Positions 1-9,420 of a DNA stretch of 64,000 nucleotides are shown piece by piece. Made by a program: the position numbers and the translations under genes. The stretch covers positions 248,001 through 312,000 of the forward strand of contig BLAL01000208.1 in NCBI GenBank assembly GCA_015698045.1. The letters are read 5' to 3'. Within the stretch, counting starts at the first letter, position 1. Every line of letters begins with the position of its first letter. The DNA comes from Rhizophagus clarus (taxonomy: Eukaryota > Glomeromycota > Glomeromycetes > Glomerales > Glomeraceae). The notes under the pieces were generated by a model, which saw nothing but the letters and a program-made list of their open reading frames with translations, was not told the origin of the DNA and did no database searches.

Positions 1-3000
1 TAATTCTAATTGATTTTAAACATTTTTCATGACAATCCCACTATAAAAATTAAAATTGAATATATTAATATAAATAATTTATAATAAAATTAAAAATAAA
101 TAATATATAATTATACTTCATTTAAAAATTCATCTAAATTTTCATTCGAATTATTTTCATTCAAATTGTTGTGACATTTAAGAGCTACTTCCTTCTCTCC
201 ACTACTTTTTAACCAAATGGCCTTGTATATAATACCAAATCCTCCTTTATCAAGATATTCAACATTTTTAAATTGATTATAAGGAATCCATTTTAATCCT
301 TTTTCACGAATAAATTTATCTAAAATTGCATTTTCACTTTTTCCAAATCTACATATAATTTAAATAATTAAAATATATTAAATTTATATTAAAACTCAAA
401 ATTAAAAAAAGTAACATGATGACTTACTCTAAAATTTAATTAGAAATTTATTAATTATAATAACTTTAAATTTTAAGTTTATTTTATAACTTACCAACTA
501 AAGCAATAGTATTTTTAAATAAAGATCAAATTCGTTTAATTAAATTATGAATAAATATTATATGGATATAATAATAAATAATAACTTACAACAATCTGAA
601 GTATAAATTATAGGTAAATATTATTAAATATGTAATAATAGAATTAAGTAAATAACTTACTCCCTATATTATTAAATAATTTTATAAATAAAGAAATTAG
701 TAGTTTAAATTATATGTAAGTATTATAAAAATATGTAATAATAGAATTAAATAAATAACTTACGAGCTATATTATTACATAATTTTTTAAATAAAGAAAT
801 TAGTTAGTTCAAATTATATGTAAATATTATATAAATATGTAATAATAGGATACGACTTACCAACTAAAATAAATTACCAAATAATTTTTTAATAAAGAAA
901 TTAGTTAGTTTAAATTATATGTAAACATTATATAAATATGTAATAATAGAATTAAATAAATAACTTACGAGCTATATTATTAAATAATTTTTTAAATAAA
1001 GAAATTAGTTTAAATTATTTGTAATTATTATATAAATATGTAATAATAGAATTAAATAAATAACTTACTCCCTGTATTATTAAATAATTTTTAAATAAAG
1101 AAATTAGTTTAGTATAAATTATATGTAAATATTATATAAATATGTAATAATAGAATTAAATAAATAACTTACTCCCTGTATTATTAAATAATTTTTTAAA
1201 TAAAGAAATTAGGTAGTTTAAATTATATATAAATTAAATTATATGTAAATATTATATAAATATGTGATAATAGAATTAAATAAATAACTTACGAGCTATA
1301 TTATTAAACAATTTTTTAAATGAAGAAATTAGTTAGTTTAAATTATATGTAAATATTATATATATGTAATAATAGAATACAACTCACCAACTAAAATAAA
1401 TTACCAAATAATTTTTTAAATAAAGAAATTAGTTAGTTTAAATTATATGTAAATATTATATAAATATGTAATAATAGAATTATAGAATTAAATAAATAAC
1501 TTACTCCCTATATTATTAAATAATTTTTTAAATAAAGAAATTAGTTAGTTTAATTTATATATAAATATTATATAAATATGTAATAATAGAATTAAATAAA
1601 TAACTTACTCCCTATATTATTAAATAATTTTTTAAATAAAGAAATTAGTTAGTCTAAATTATATGTAAATATTATATATATGTAATAATAGAATACGGCT
1701 TACCAACTAAAATAAATTACCAAATAATTTTTTAAATAAAGAAATTAGTTAGTTTAAATTATATGTAAATATTATATAAATATATAATAATAGAATTAAA
1801 TAAATAACTTATAACTTACAATCTAAATAAATTACCAAATAATTTTTTAAATAAAGAAATCAGTTAGTTTAAATTATATGTAAGTATTATATAAATATAT
1901 AATAATAGAATACGACTTACCAACTAAAATAAATTACCAAATAATTTTTTAAATAAAGAAATTAGTTAGTTTAAATTATATAAATATTATATAAATATGT
2001 AATAATAGAATACGACTCACCAACTAAAATAAATTGCCAAATAATTTTTTAAATAAAGAAATTAATTAGTTTAAATAATATGTAAATATTATATAAATAT
2101 GTAATAACAGGATTAAATAAATAACTTACTCCCTTTATTATTAACCAATTTTTTAAATAAAGAAAGTAGTTAGTTTAAATTATATGTAAATATTATATAA
2201 ATATGTAATATTAGAATTAAATAAATAACTTACTCCCTATATTATTAAATGAATAAATAAATAAAGAAATTAGTTAGTTTAAATTATATGCAAATATTAT
2301 ATAAATATGTGATAATAGAATTAAATAAATAACTTACGAGCTATTATTAAATAATTTTTTAAATAAAGAAATTGGCTAGTTTAAATTATATGTAAATATT
2401 ATATGTATGTAATAATAGAATACGACTTACCGTCTAAAATAAATAAAGAAATTAGTTAGTTTAAATTATATGTAAATATTATATAAATATGTAATAATAG
2501 TAACTTATAACTTACGATCTAAATTAATTACCAAATAATTTTTTAAATAAAGAAATTAGTCAGTTTAAATTATATGTAAATATTATATAAATATGTAATA
2601 ATAGAATACGACTTACCAACTAAAATAAATTACCAAATCATTTTTTAAATAAAGAAATTAGTTAATTTAATTATATGTAAATATTATATAAATATGTAAT
2701 AATAGAATTAAATAAATAACTTATAACTTACGATCTAAAATAAATTACCAAATAATTTTTTAAATAAAGAAATTAGTTAATTAAATCAATAAATAGTAGA
2801 AGTATAGTTAACATATAACTTACACCCTGTAATATGTATTATTTGTTAATTAATTAGATGCAAATATTATTACAAAAGTATATACTGTAAATTTAATAAA
2901 TTAAATAACACTTACAATCTAATCATGCATTTAAGTAAAGAGTATAATTAGTTTAAATTCACGTGAATATTAATATGCATAATTAAATATTGTTACTTAC

Positions 3001-3426
3001 CATCTATGATAATATTAATTATTAAATAATTATTTTAAAAAAAAAAATTTAGTTTTCTGAATAGTATATAAATAAAGTAAAAAAATAAATAGCTGATAAC
3101 TTACCAACTATATAATATTATCAATTGTTAAAGTTATAAAAAATAACAGCGAAATCATTATAATATAAATAATAAAATTATATTAACTTACGAGCTAAAT
3201 TATTTAAATTGTATGTGAATATTACAGTATATAAATTATAACAATATTTAAATTATTTTTAATAATTTTGGTTAATGATTAAGTTTAGCTTTGGATTTCT
3301 TGATATTACTTAAAGCTAATTTTATTAATATTGGCAAATTTGGTTTAAAAATTTTGAATAATTCTAACATTCTATTAAATAATTATACTATATACTTTTA
3401 CCTTTATTATTATTATTGTAAGCCAT
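1..3426 (-). CDS. Protein kinase-like gene, 5' part, with single-codon microexons (runs off left edge)
   Basis: Proposed exons, in minus-strand order, are 3402-3426 (ATG at 3424-3426, 25 nt, MAYNNNNK plus one base), then 29 microexons between 3194 and 428, then 117-348, then 1-40. Exon 117-348 encodes the start of a protein kinase domain: WIPYNQFKNVEYLDKGG, the glycine loop GGFGIIYKA and the beta-3 lysine in EVALKCH. A 76-nt intron (41-116, GTATAA..TAG) joins NE to WDCHEKCLK in frame. The microexons total 88 nt. With the one base left from the first exon and the one base needed by 117-348 they close the frame without a stop, giving 30 residues that begin ALDDWYLDHARR and end RTLARNCFE. The catalytic lobe lies beyond the window. 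The kinase identity is seen directly; use of the microexons is inferred from splice-site order, branch sites and frame. Confidence 0.72.
360..3200 (-). repeat. Tandem array of ~100-bp intron repeats, each framing a 3-nt microexon
   Basis: Each unit read on the minus strand has a donor (26 GTAAGT, 1 GTAAGC, 2 GTGAGT), an AAACTAACTAAT branch-site-like motif, an A/T tract, TAG or CAG, then a tiny spacer directly followed by the next donor. Spacers by position: CTC 3192-3194, TTG 3105, ATG 3001, ATT 2916, GGT 2824, ATC 2732, TTG 2617, ATC 2516, ACG 2431, CTC 2338, GGA 2234, GGA 2130, TTG 2021, TTG 1921, ATT 1820, TTG 1704, GGA 1609, GGA 1505, TTG 1388, CTC 1293, GGA 1173, GGA 1069, CTC 969, TTG 861, CTC 764, GGA 661, then ATTGTT 590-595, TTG 495 and a single A at 428. 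Unit spacing is about 70-120 bp, mostly near 100. Units carrying TTG share a GTAAGTCGTATTC start; GGA and CTC units mostly share GTAAGTTATTTATT; ATC and ATT units mostly have an extra ATAAG. Each repeat is therefore a full intron, not a random satellite. Confidence 0.85.
428..428 (-). other. Putative one-nucleotide microexon
   Basis: On the minus strand the sequence reads TTTTAG, A, GTAAGTC. If both splice sites are used the exon is a single A. It is needed to change the phase of the array from 1 to 2 so that the following A of exon 117-348 completes a GAA codon before TTTGGA. Skipping it would put the kinase exon out of frame. Stepwise (recursive) splicing is a possible way to handle such a length; the sequence alone cannot show it. 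Confidence 0.45.
3402..3426 (-). other. Proposed first coding exon of the microexon kinase gene
   Basis: A 25-nt exon on the minus strand carries ATG and encodes MAYNNNNK, followed by G and a GTAAAAG donor. It was chosen because it is the nearest upstream ATG with a donor and because it ends in phase 1, the only phase that both avoids a stop through the 29 microexons and enters the kinase exon in frame. The donor is weaker than those of the array (GTAAAA rather than GTAAGT). The intron behind it (3195-3401) is longer than the others and contains a 33-codon ORF, which could instead be an alternative first exon. Confidence 0.5.
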
Positions 3427-5013
3427 TACTATATAATTGCATCAAATTTCTTTTAAAAAGATAATATTTCTTATTAAACACCGTTTTTTAGGCACAATAT
3501 TTATGCAAAATGCAATTAGGTTGATCAGTTGATCACAATCATGACGCCTCACTATGATGAATGCAATAAAAATCATAATAGAGAAAATAATTACTAAAAT
3601 ATGTCAAGCCAGGTTGTACAAAAAGGTCAGCGCCGGGCAGATCTTTTGTTAGACAAATGATCCAAACTGGGTCTGACAAAAATCAGCTTGGTGGTGACAA
3701 AGATCAGCTTTGTGGTGACAAAAATCGTCAGCCCGCAAAAAATCGTCAATTTAGTGGCTAGTGCTGATAAAAGTGTTACAAATTTTTTTTTTTTTTTTTT
3801 ATTTGTTTAGAGTCTGGTATAACCTTGCCGTGCCATCATTGATTTACAATAGTTTTTATTAATCTCTGTATCCTTTATATCAAAAAGTTATATTAACTTT
3901 AGAAGTTTGTTTAACTAAATGGAAGGAAACTTACATTTTATAGACTTTGGAGGCAATTCTATTTGTTTTTTATTTCGTCTCATTTTTTGTTTATTTACAT
4001 TTGATTGTATTTTCCTAAATAGAATTCCCTTTTTTTTTTAATTAGAACTTTATTTATTTCTTTTATTTGTAATTTTGTTTTCTTATTTAGGTTTCTTTTT
4101 TTTATTTAGTTTTCAGCTGCTTAATTTGAAGACAGATCACGGCTTACTTTGGAGGCGGATCAAGGCAGCTTGGGCTTTGGAGGTGGAATACGACTTAGAT
4201 TTTGAACTTTGAAGACAGATCATGGCACGAAAATTCAGTTCTTATTTTTTTGGCCATGTGATGCCAATTTATCTACTGTAATAAAAAATAATTTTTTTCG
4301 CTCGACCGAGAAAAAGATCAAATCACCTTTTTTTTTAAAAAAAAAAATCAGTTAAAAATTTTCTGACTATGAATCAACTTTTCATTTTATTTATTTGATC
4401 TTAAGTAACATTTAAAAAATGATTTCTACGTCAAAATAAATATTTCTTTTTTAAAATTTCTTCATAGCAGTGTTGAAGGCTGTATGTTAATAGAATAATA
4501 TAACAACGTTTAATGCTATTATATTTATAAAACAAAACAATTTAATTTAATGAAATAAATTGTGACATAATATCATGCATAATTTTACGAAATTCTTTTA
4601 TTTTATAAAAATTATTAAGTACTCATCTCATGGTTCCTGATAATTCACCGATTGTCAATAAATTATTAAACTAGCCAGTAGGTTTTTTCCTAGTACCCAC
4701 AGTAATGATAGGTTGTTGAACTTTAATTGGTTAAAAAAATGTGTGACGTTATTCTTGCCAGTGATTGATTTGTTTCACAAAATATTTTTATGAATAAACA
4801 ATGAATGTATTGTAACAATTAATGAAATTAATATCGGTAATATAAAGATTTTTTTCTTTTTAATATTTGTGAAGAGAATAATTTTTTTTAAATAAGTTAA
4901 ATGAATAAATGTTTGTTAGCAGTAATTTGTTGATGTATAGTATGAGTTTAGTCTTTAATTAAGTTAAATAGGTTAAATGAATAATTTGTCAATGAGTATA
5001 TTAAGAAAATAGG
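3427..5013. other. Intergenic, decayed low-complexity DNA
   Basis: No supported gene. At 3600-3770 there are loose copies of a TGACAAAAATCAG-like phrase (also TGGTGACAAAGATCAG). At 4120-4230 there are loose copies of CTTTGGAGGCGGATCA and TGAAGACAGATCA. Both look like eroded short tandem repeats. The rest is A/T-rich with T runs near 3785 and 4030. Confidence 0.5.
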
Positions 5014-5285
5014 TTAATATTCTAGTATTACATCAGGACCAGTCATGAAAGTGGATCTATCAAGGTGAGATATGTCTACATCACTCCATTTAGGGCATCT
5101 ACTAAGTGCGACGTAAGCTTGACCGGTTGAGAATATGCTTCCGCCTAGAGTGAAAGTGACCTTAGGTATAGTTAATCCTTGAGACTTGTGGATGGTAAGG
5201 CAAACCAGTTTTGTAGAGGGAATTGGGTTCGATGACAGCTGTTTCCATTGATTTTGAAATAATGAGTTTGTGGTAGTTTTTATTT
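5014..5285 (-). pseudogene. C-terminal remnant of a PIF1/Helitron-type helicase
   Basis: The minus strand is open for about 90 codons to a TAA at 5014-5016. It contains the SF1 helicase motifs LTIHKSQGLTIPKV and GQAYVALSRC, spaced as in PIF1-like and Helitron helicases (motifs V and VI). No N-terminal Walker motifs are found upstream and there is no start codon, so this is a 3' relic. It could come from a Helitron or from one of the free-standing PIF1-like genes often multiplied in such genomes; the fragment is too short to separate these. Confidence 0.7.
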
Positions 5286-5527
5286 ATTATTTATTTTATA
5301 AAAAAAAAGATTGATATGGTGTGACTTTTATTTTCATTGACATGATGGATTCATATTTTCTTTATTATATTTTATTTAGATTTTTTTAAAGAGGAACAAA
5401 TGATATAAATACATTTTTTATATTTAATAAAAGTATAAGATAAAAAAAAGTATAAAAAGTTAATGTAAACTATGAGAAAATAATAAAATATACGAGAAAA
5501 ATTTACTTCTTTAAAAGAAAAGGAAGA

Positions 5528-5980
5528 TTAACCATCGGTAGTTTCGTTAGATGTTTCATTTTGGTTCATATTAGAGAGTTGCTAATGCGTCACTTCGGGA
5601 TTGCCTGGTTGTTGGAGATACTTGCAAAAGTGTAACACAATCTCTTTTTGAACGTAGTGTAGATCCTCTTGGTATACGCCTTCTGGTACTAGTTTAGGAG
5701 CATTAGGTCGATTACCAGAGATTAAAGATATATCATCTAATTTTAAAATGTATTTTCCCGGAACTGTTTCTTCTGCATTAGTATTGATAATAATTCTTGA
5801 TAATAAAAAAGGTCCATTAAAATCGCTAAAGGTTTAGTTAATAAAATTTGTTTTATTGACTAACTGAAAATCTTTCAGTTCTTTTTCTCCTAGATTTTCT
5901 TTCACAAGAAAATCAAGAACAGACTTACCATCAACATTTTTAACCGCTTGTATAGTTTGTCCTATTACATAATGTTTATG
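5528..5980 (-). pseudogene. Degraded ORF of unknown family
   Basis: One minus-strand frame is open for about 150 codons except for two in-frame stops, starting HKHYVIGQTIQAVKN, continuing NGPFLLSRIIINTN and ending near NETSNETTDG. The residue mix is protein-like and the stops are single, so this looks like a recently broken coding sequence. I do not recognise the family. It lies just upstream, on the same strand, of the helicase relic and may belong to the same mobile element. Confidence 0.4.
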
Positions 5981-7050
5981 CCTACAGTTGGCAGTCAATA
6001 TTGATTATAGGTTTGATGAAAGTAGCATTTACCTTATTAATTTAATTATGTGTTTTATAAATTAGTATTTTAGCATGAGATTTTTTTTTATTTGTGAAAT
6101 ATAATTTTTTTTTCAAAAATAAATTAAAGACGTACCATATACAAACCATTACAACCAATAAATTTACCTCTCTTTCGAATTTTTTGATATGGATTTCAAT
6201 TTTTTTATCTAATAGGACAAAAGCTTTAATTTTTAAATAGATGATTTTTGACGAATCTTTGTCATTCTGTCTTACAATTCTGGTGATTTCTTTGATACTG
6301 TATTCTTTTGTTGACTTTTGAATTAAGCTGTGAACATAACATTTCATGCTCAATTTGCTGGCATTAATTATTTTTTATTTATTTTCTTTCAACTGAAAAG
6401 ATTTGTTGATTCTTTTTTAAAATTTTTTTTCAGGGGGGATCAGATCTTTTAAATATGCTTGTTCGATCTTTTTTTTTTGAGAAAAAATTTCGTATGTTTC
6501 ATATGAGTTTAGCATGGCAAAACTACTTTTTAAGTAATAATCTTTAAGGGGAAAGAGAAGTGTATCTTTATTATGCAATCAAATTTAGAAAAAAAAGAAT
6601 TAATTAATTAATTTAATTAAGAAATTCTAAAATTGAATACAAGTTTTTATTAGCTTGTTTTATTTTAGTGGAGTTGAATTTTCTTTTTTAAATAAAGAAT
6701 TTTTTTTCTTTTTTTTTTTTTTGATAATAAAGTTTGTTTACATATTTACTAAGACTATTACGAAAATATTTGACGAATATACAGTCCTAACCTTGATATA
6801 ACGAACCTGTGATATAACGAACTCTTGACTTACCGAACATTTTCCCAAGAATCAGGTTCATAATATTTAAAAAAATTTTGATATACCGAATTTATTTATT
6901 TATTTACTAGCGGCCACCCGTTGTTTCGCACCGGAATTAATAAATTAAATAATATAATGATATATCGGAAAGAAAATCCTAATGAATAAATCATTGCCAC
7001 AATTTATTATGTCAAAATTTGATTGCTAACTTATTTGTTTATTTATTTGC
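5981..7050. other. Intergenic, A/T-rich, with one transposon-end-like block
   Basis: No supported gene. The block at 6783-6892 resembles a pogo-type terminus (listed separately). A stretch at 6906-6931, ACTAGCGGCCACCCG followed by TTTCGCACCGG, resembles the tail motif seen in many non-LTR element relics; this is a weak resemblance. Confidence 0.4.
6783..6892. mobile_element. Pogo/Tigger-like terminal repeat fragment
   Basis: The block has a CAGTCCTAACCTTGATATAACGAAC-like start (here broken over 6782-6806), further ATATAACGAAC and TTACCGAAC phrases, and TTTTGATATACCGAAT at its end. The same GATATACCGA phrase recurs at both ends of the transposon at 9.4-11.5 kb. It could be the true outer left end of that element, separated by a ~2.5-kb insertion, or the end of another copy. 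Confidence 0.45.
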
Positions 7051-7076
7051 CTTAGATTTCTCCATTACTCACATAC

Positions 7077-7824
7077 CGGTCCAAAATAACATCTAGGTGG
7101 GTCTAAAAACTATAAAAAAAGAAAGTAGAAGGTTAGTATAACGCCTATACACCTTCTACTTAAAAAACAAAATATTTTTTTTATTACTTTTTAATCTATC
7201 AGGCCAAAATGGCGCCTAAAGGAATCTGAAAGTTATAGAAGAAAAGAAAGTAGAGGGTTAGTATAACATCTATACTTCTACTAAAAAAAATTTACTTTTT
7301 TTTAACATACTGGTCTGAAATACTATCCAGGTGGATCCAAAAATATAAAAAAGGAAAGTAGAAGGTGTTAGTATAATGCCTATATACCTTTTTTTTTTAA
7401 AAAAAAAAAATATTTTACTTTTTAACTTATCGGACTGAAATGACATTCAAAGAAGCATGGAACCTATAAAAAATAGAAATAAAAGGTTAGTATATGTCTA
7501 TGCACCTTCTATTAAAAGTTTTTTTTTTTCAAACTTACCAGTCTGAAATGGCAACTAAGGTAGTCCGGAAACTACAAAAAAAAAAAATACAGGAGGTTAT
7601 TTACACCTTTATGCCTATATAATTTTGTATTTAAAAACGTTTTTTTTTTTTTGAGCTTACCAATCTGAAATAGTGTCTAAAAGCTATGACATCTTATTAG
7701 TTTCAAAATAAAAACACGGGTACTTTACTTTTATCAAATTCACTATCTCGGTATTGCTTACCTATACGCCTGTCAGATTTTCTAAGCTTACCAGTCTGAA
7801 ATGACAGTTCAGAAGCCATAAACA
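7077..7824 (-). repeat. Second intron/mini-exon tandem array, 33-nt exons, partly decayed
   Basis: Seven ~110-130-bp repeats. On the minus strand the best units read GTAAGT or GTATGT, a purine/T tract, TATACTAACC (branch consensus), a pyrimidine tract, TATAG or TGTAG, a 33-nt segment, then the next donor. Candidate 33-nt exons: 7792-7824, 7661-7693, 7539-7571, 7431-7463, 7311-7343, 7200-7232, 7077-7109. Six of seven are open for 11 residues, for example FPDYLSCHFRL (7539), VPCFFECHFSP (7431) and FLDPPRCYFGP (7077); 7311 has a stop. Acceptors are intact at 7110, 7464 and 7572, shifted by one base at 7693 and lost in three copies. No complete gene could be assembled around it, so it may be a relic. 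Confidence 0.6.
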
Positions 7825-7863
7825 ATAAAACTTTTTTTTTTAATAAAGCTGATATTCACTAAC

Positions 7864-8422
7864 CACCTAAAAAAAAAACAAAAATACAAATGTTAATAAT
7901 CATTTTATTAAAAAATTTTTCTAAAAAAAAACCTCCAGAGGTTTTCTTTATTTTATTCAGGCATATAAATCATACAGAAAGTTAAATTCATCTTTATGTT
8001 CTGGTGATATCTGTATTCAAAAAGATCCAGAAAACTGCCTAAAAAAGAAAAAAGTAATATGAACCATTAGAAACTGTTCATGAAAACAAAAATCAAAGAA
8101 AAAATGCCGTATTTAGAAAAATCCAAATGGCTTACTGTCTAAAAAATAAATTTTCGAAACATTACTAAACATTTCATTAAAGAAAAGAAAGGAATGAAAG
8201 GAAAAAGGTGGGTGGGAAAAAGAAAAGGATGAGAGGAAAAAGGAAAGGAAGATCGTGTATTGATGTTCTTAGATAATATATATAGCATCTTAATTTAAAA
8301 AAAAATCATATTTTCTTTAAAAAAAAAGGAGAAAAATACGAACAATTAGTAATGTTCGTTAAAATATAAAGAAAAAAATTTTTTTTTTCTTTACCTGCTA
8401 ATATTCATGTTAAAAACTATCT
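7864..8422 (-). other. Further AG-short spacer-GT motifs upstream of the second array
   Basis: Minus-strand motifs of the acceptor-spacer-donor type continue here: GTG at 7864-7866 before GTTAGT, ACA at 8136-8138 before GTAAGC, and CAG at 8395-8397 before GTAAAG. A possible exon from 8038 down to about 7950 is open for 28 codons (starts SFLDLFEYRYHQN). Copies of a GAACAATTAGTAATGTTC palindrome recur near 8340 and 8443, with a decayed copy near 8060. The sites are weaker and less regular than in the 0.4-3.2-kb array. Confidence 0.35.
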
Positions 8423-9420
8423 AAAAAAAAAGAAAAAAAAAAATGAACAATTAGTAATGTTCTTTAAAATAAAAATTCTTTTTCTTGCTTGTTAAAATTT
8501 TGCGCCTAAGGTTCCAAACAGTCAGAACGAAATATAGAAATGTTTCGTCTAGCGTTTTATTAAAATAAAACATGGATAATGATTTTTTGACTTAGGCTTT
8601 GAACTTTTCTTTGTATTTCTTTTTTCCATTGAACTTCCCTTTCCTTTCGTATTTCCCTTTTCCTTTACAATTACCAAGAAACCAAAAAATATATTGGAAT
8701 GAAAAAAAATTATAAAAAAAAAGAAAAAATATCTCTTATTATTGAAAAAAAACATCAAAACAATTTTATAATCAACATTTGAATTTTAATCGTTAACTGT
8801 TAATGTAAATAATACTAAAAAATCTGGTGACCATACAATGTTGTAATTATCTATTACTTATAGTATTAGTAAAACTTCAATAAGTAATCAACGTGAATTT
8901 GCCAACCAAATTGTCTAACTTTTAAATTTAGATTGGGCACTGATCAGGCGCAGGCAAATCACGCATTGCTCAATTCAAAAATTATTTATACAGGGCAATC
9001 TAAACGTTACTGTTACACAACAATTTTTTTAGTTATACAGATAGAAGATTGGGGGATTGAGTCATCAATATGTACAAATAAGAAAAATAGTAAAAAAAAC
9101 TATACTAAATTAAAATTATAAACATAAAGAATACACCAAGATAAAATCTCAGCCTCGCTCCTGATAATGATACAAAAAGAAAAGAAAAGCCTCATAGCAA
9201 GGGTTTTCTGTCCGATCATCGACATGCTAAGAGAAGGAAACTATCTAAAAGAAAGAGACTAACTCGTCACACTGTATTTTTCGGGTACAAGTACCCGCTT
9301 CATGTAAATACTATATGATGAAGAATGCCTCACACTATTTTCTATTTGTGACAAAAGGTAAAATAAAATAACCAAAAGGTTTAGAAATACAACAAACGGT
9401 GAAATATAGTGGTAGAGTAA
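8423..9420. other. Intergenic
   Basis: No supported gene. Purine/pyrimidine-skewed stretches around 8700 and 9170. Short ORFs here lack protein-like composition. Confidence 0.4.

Noticed and set aside
360-3240. Array read as a CRISPR or plain A/T satellite
   Set aside because: Spacing is ~100 bp with nearly the whole unit conserved, spacers are 3 nt, and every unit carries ordered donor, branch and acceptor signals next to kinase exons; the host is eukaryotic.
360-3240. Reading the microexons in phase 0, which gives only Leu, Ile, Met, Val, Gly and Thr, like a glycine-zipper membrane helix
   Set aside because: Striking, but in phase 0 the next exon (117-348) meets a stop within about ten codons and the kinase frame is lost. 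Phase 1 fits both flanking exons. It remains a fallback if transcripts show another first exon.
3261-3380. 33-codon minus-strand ORF inside the first long intron (starts MLELFKIFKPNLP)
   Set aside because: No donor in phase and no homology I can recognise; kept only as a possible alternative first exon.
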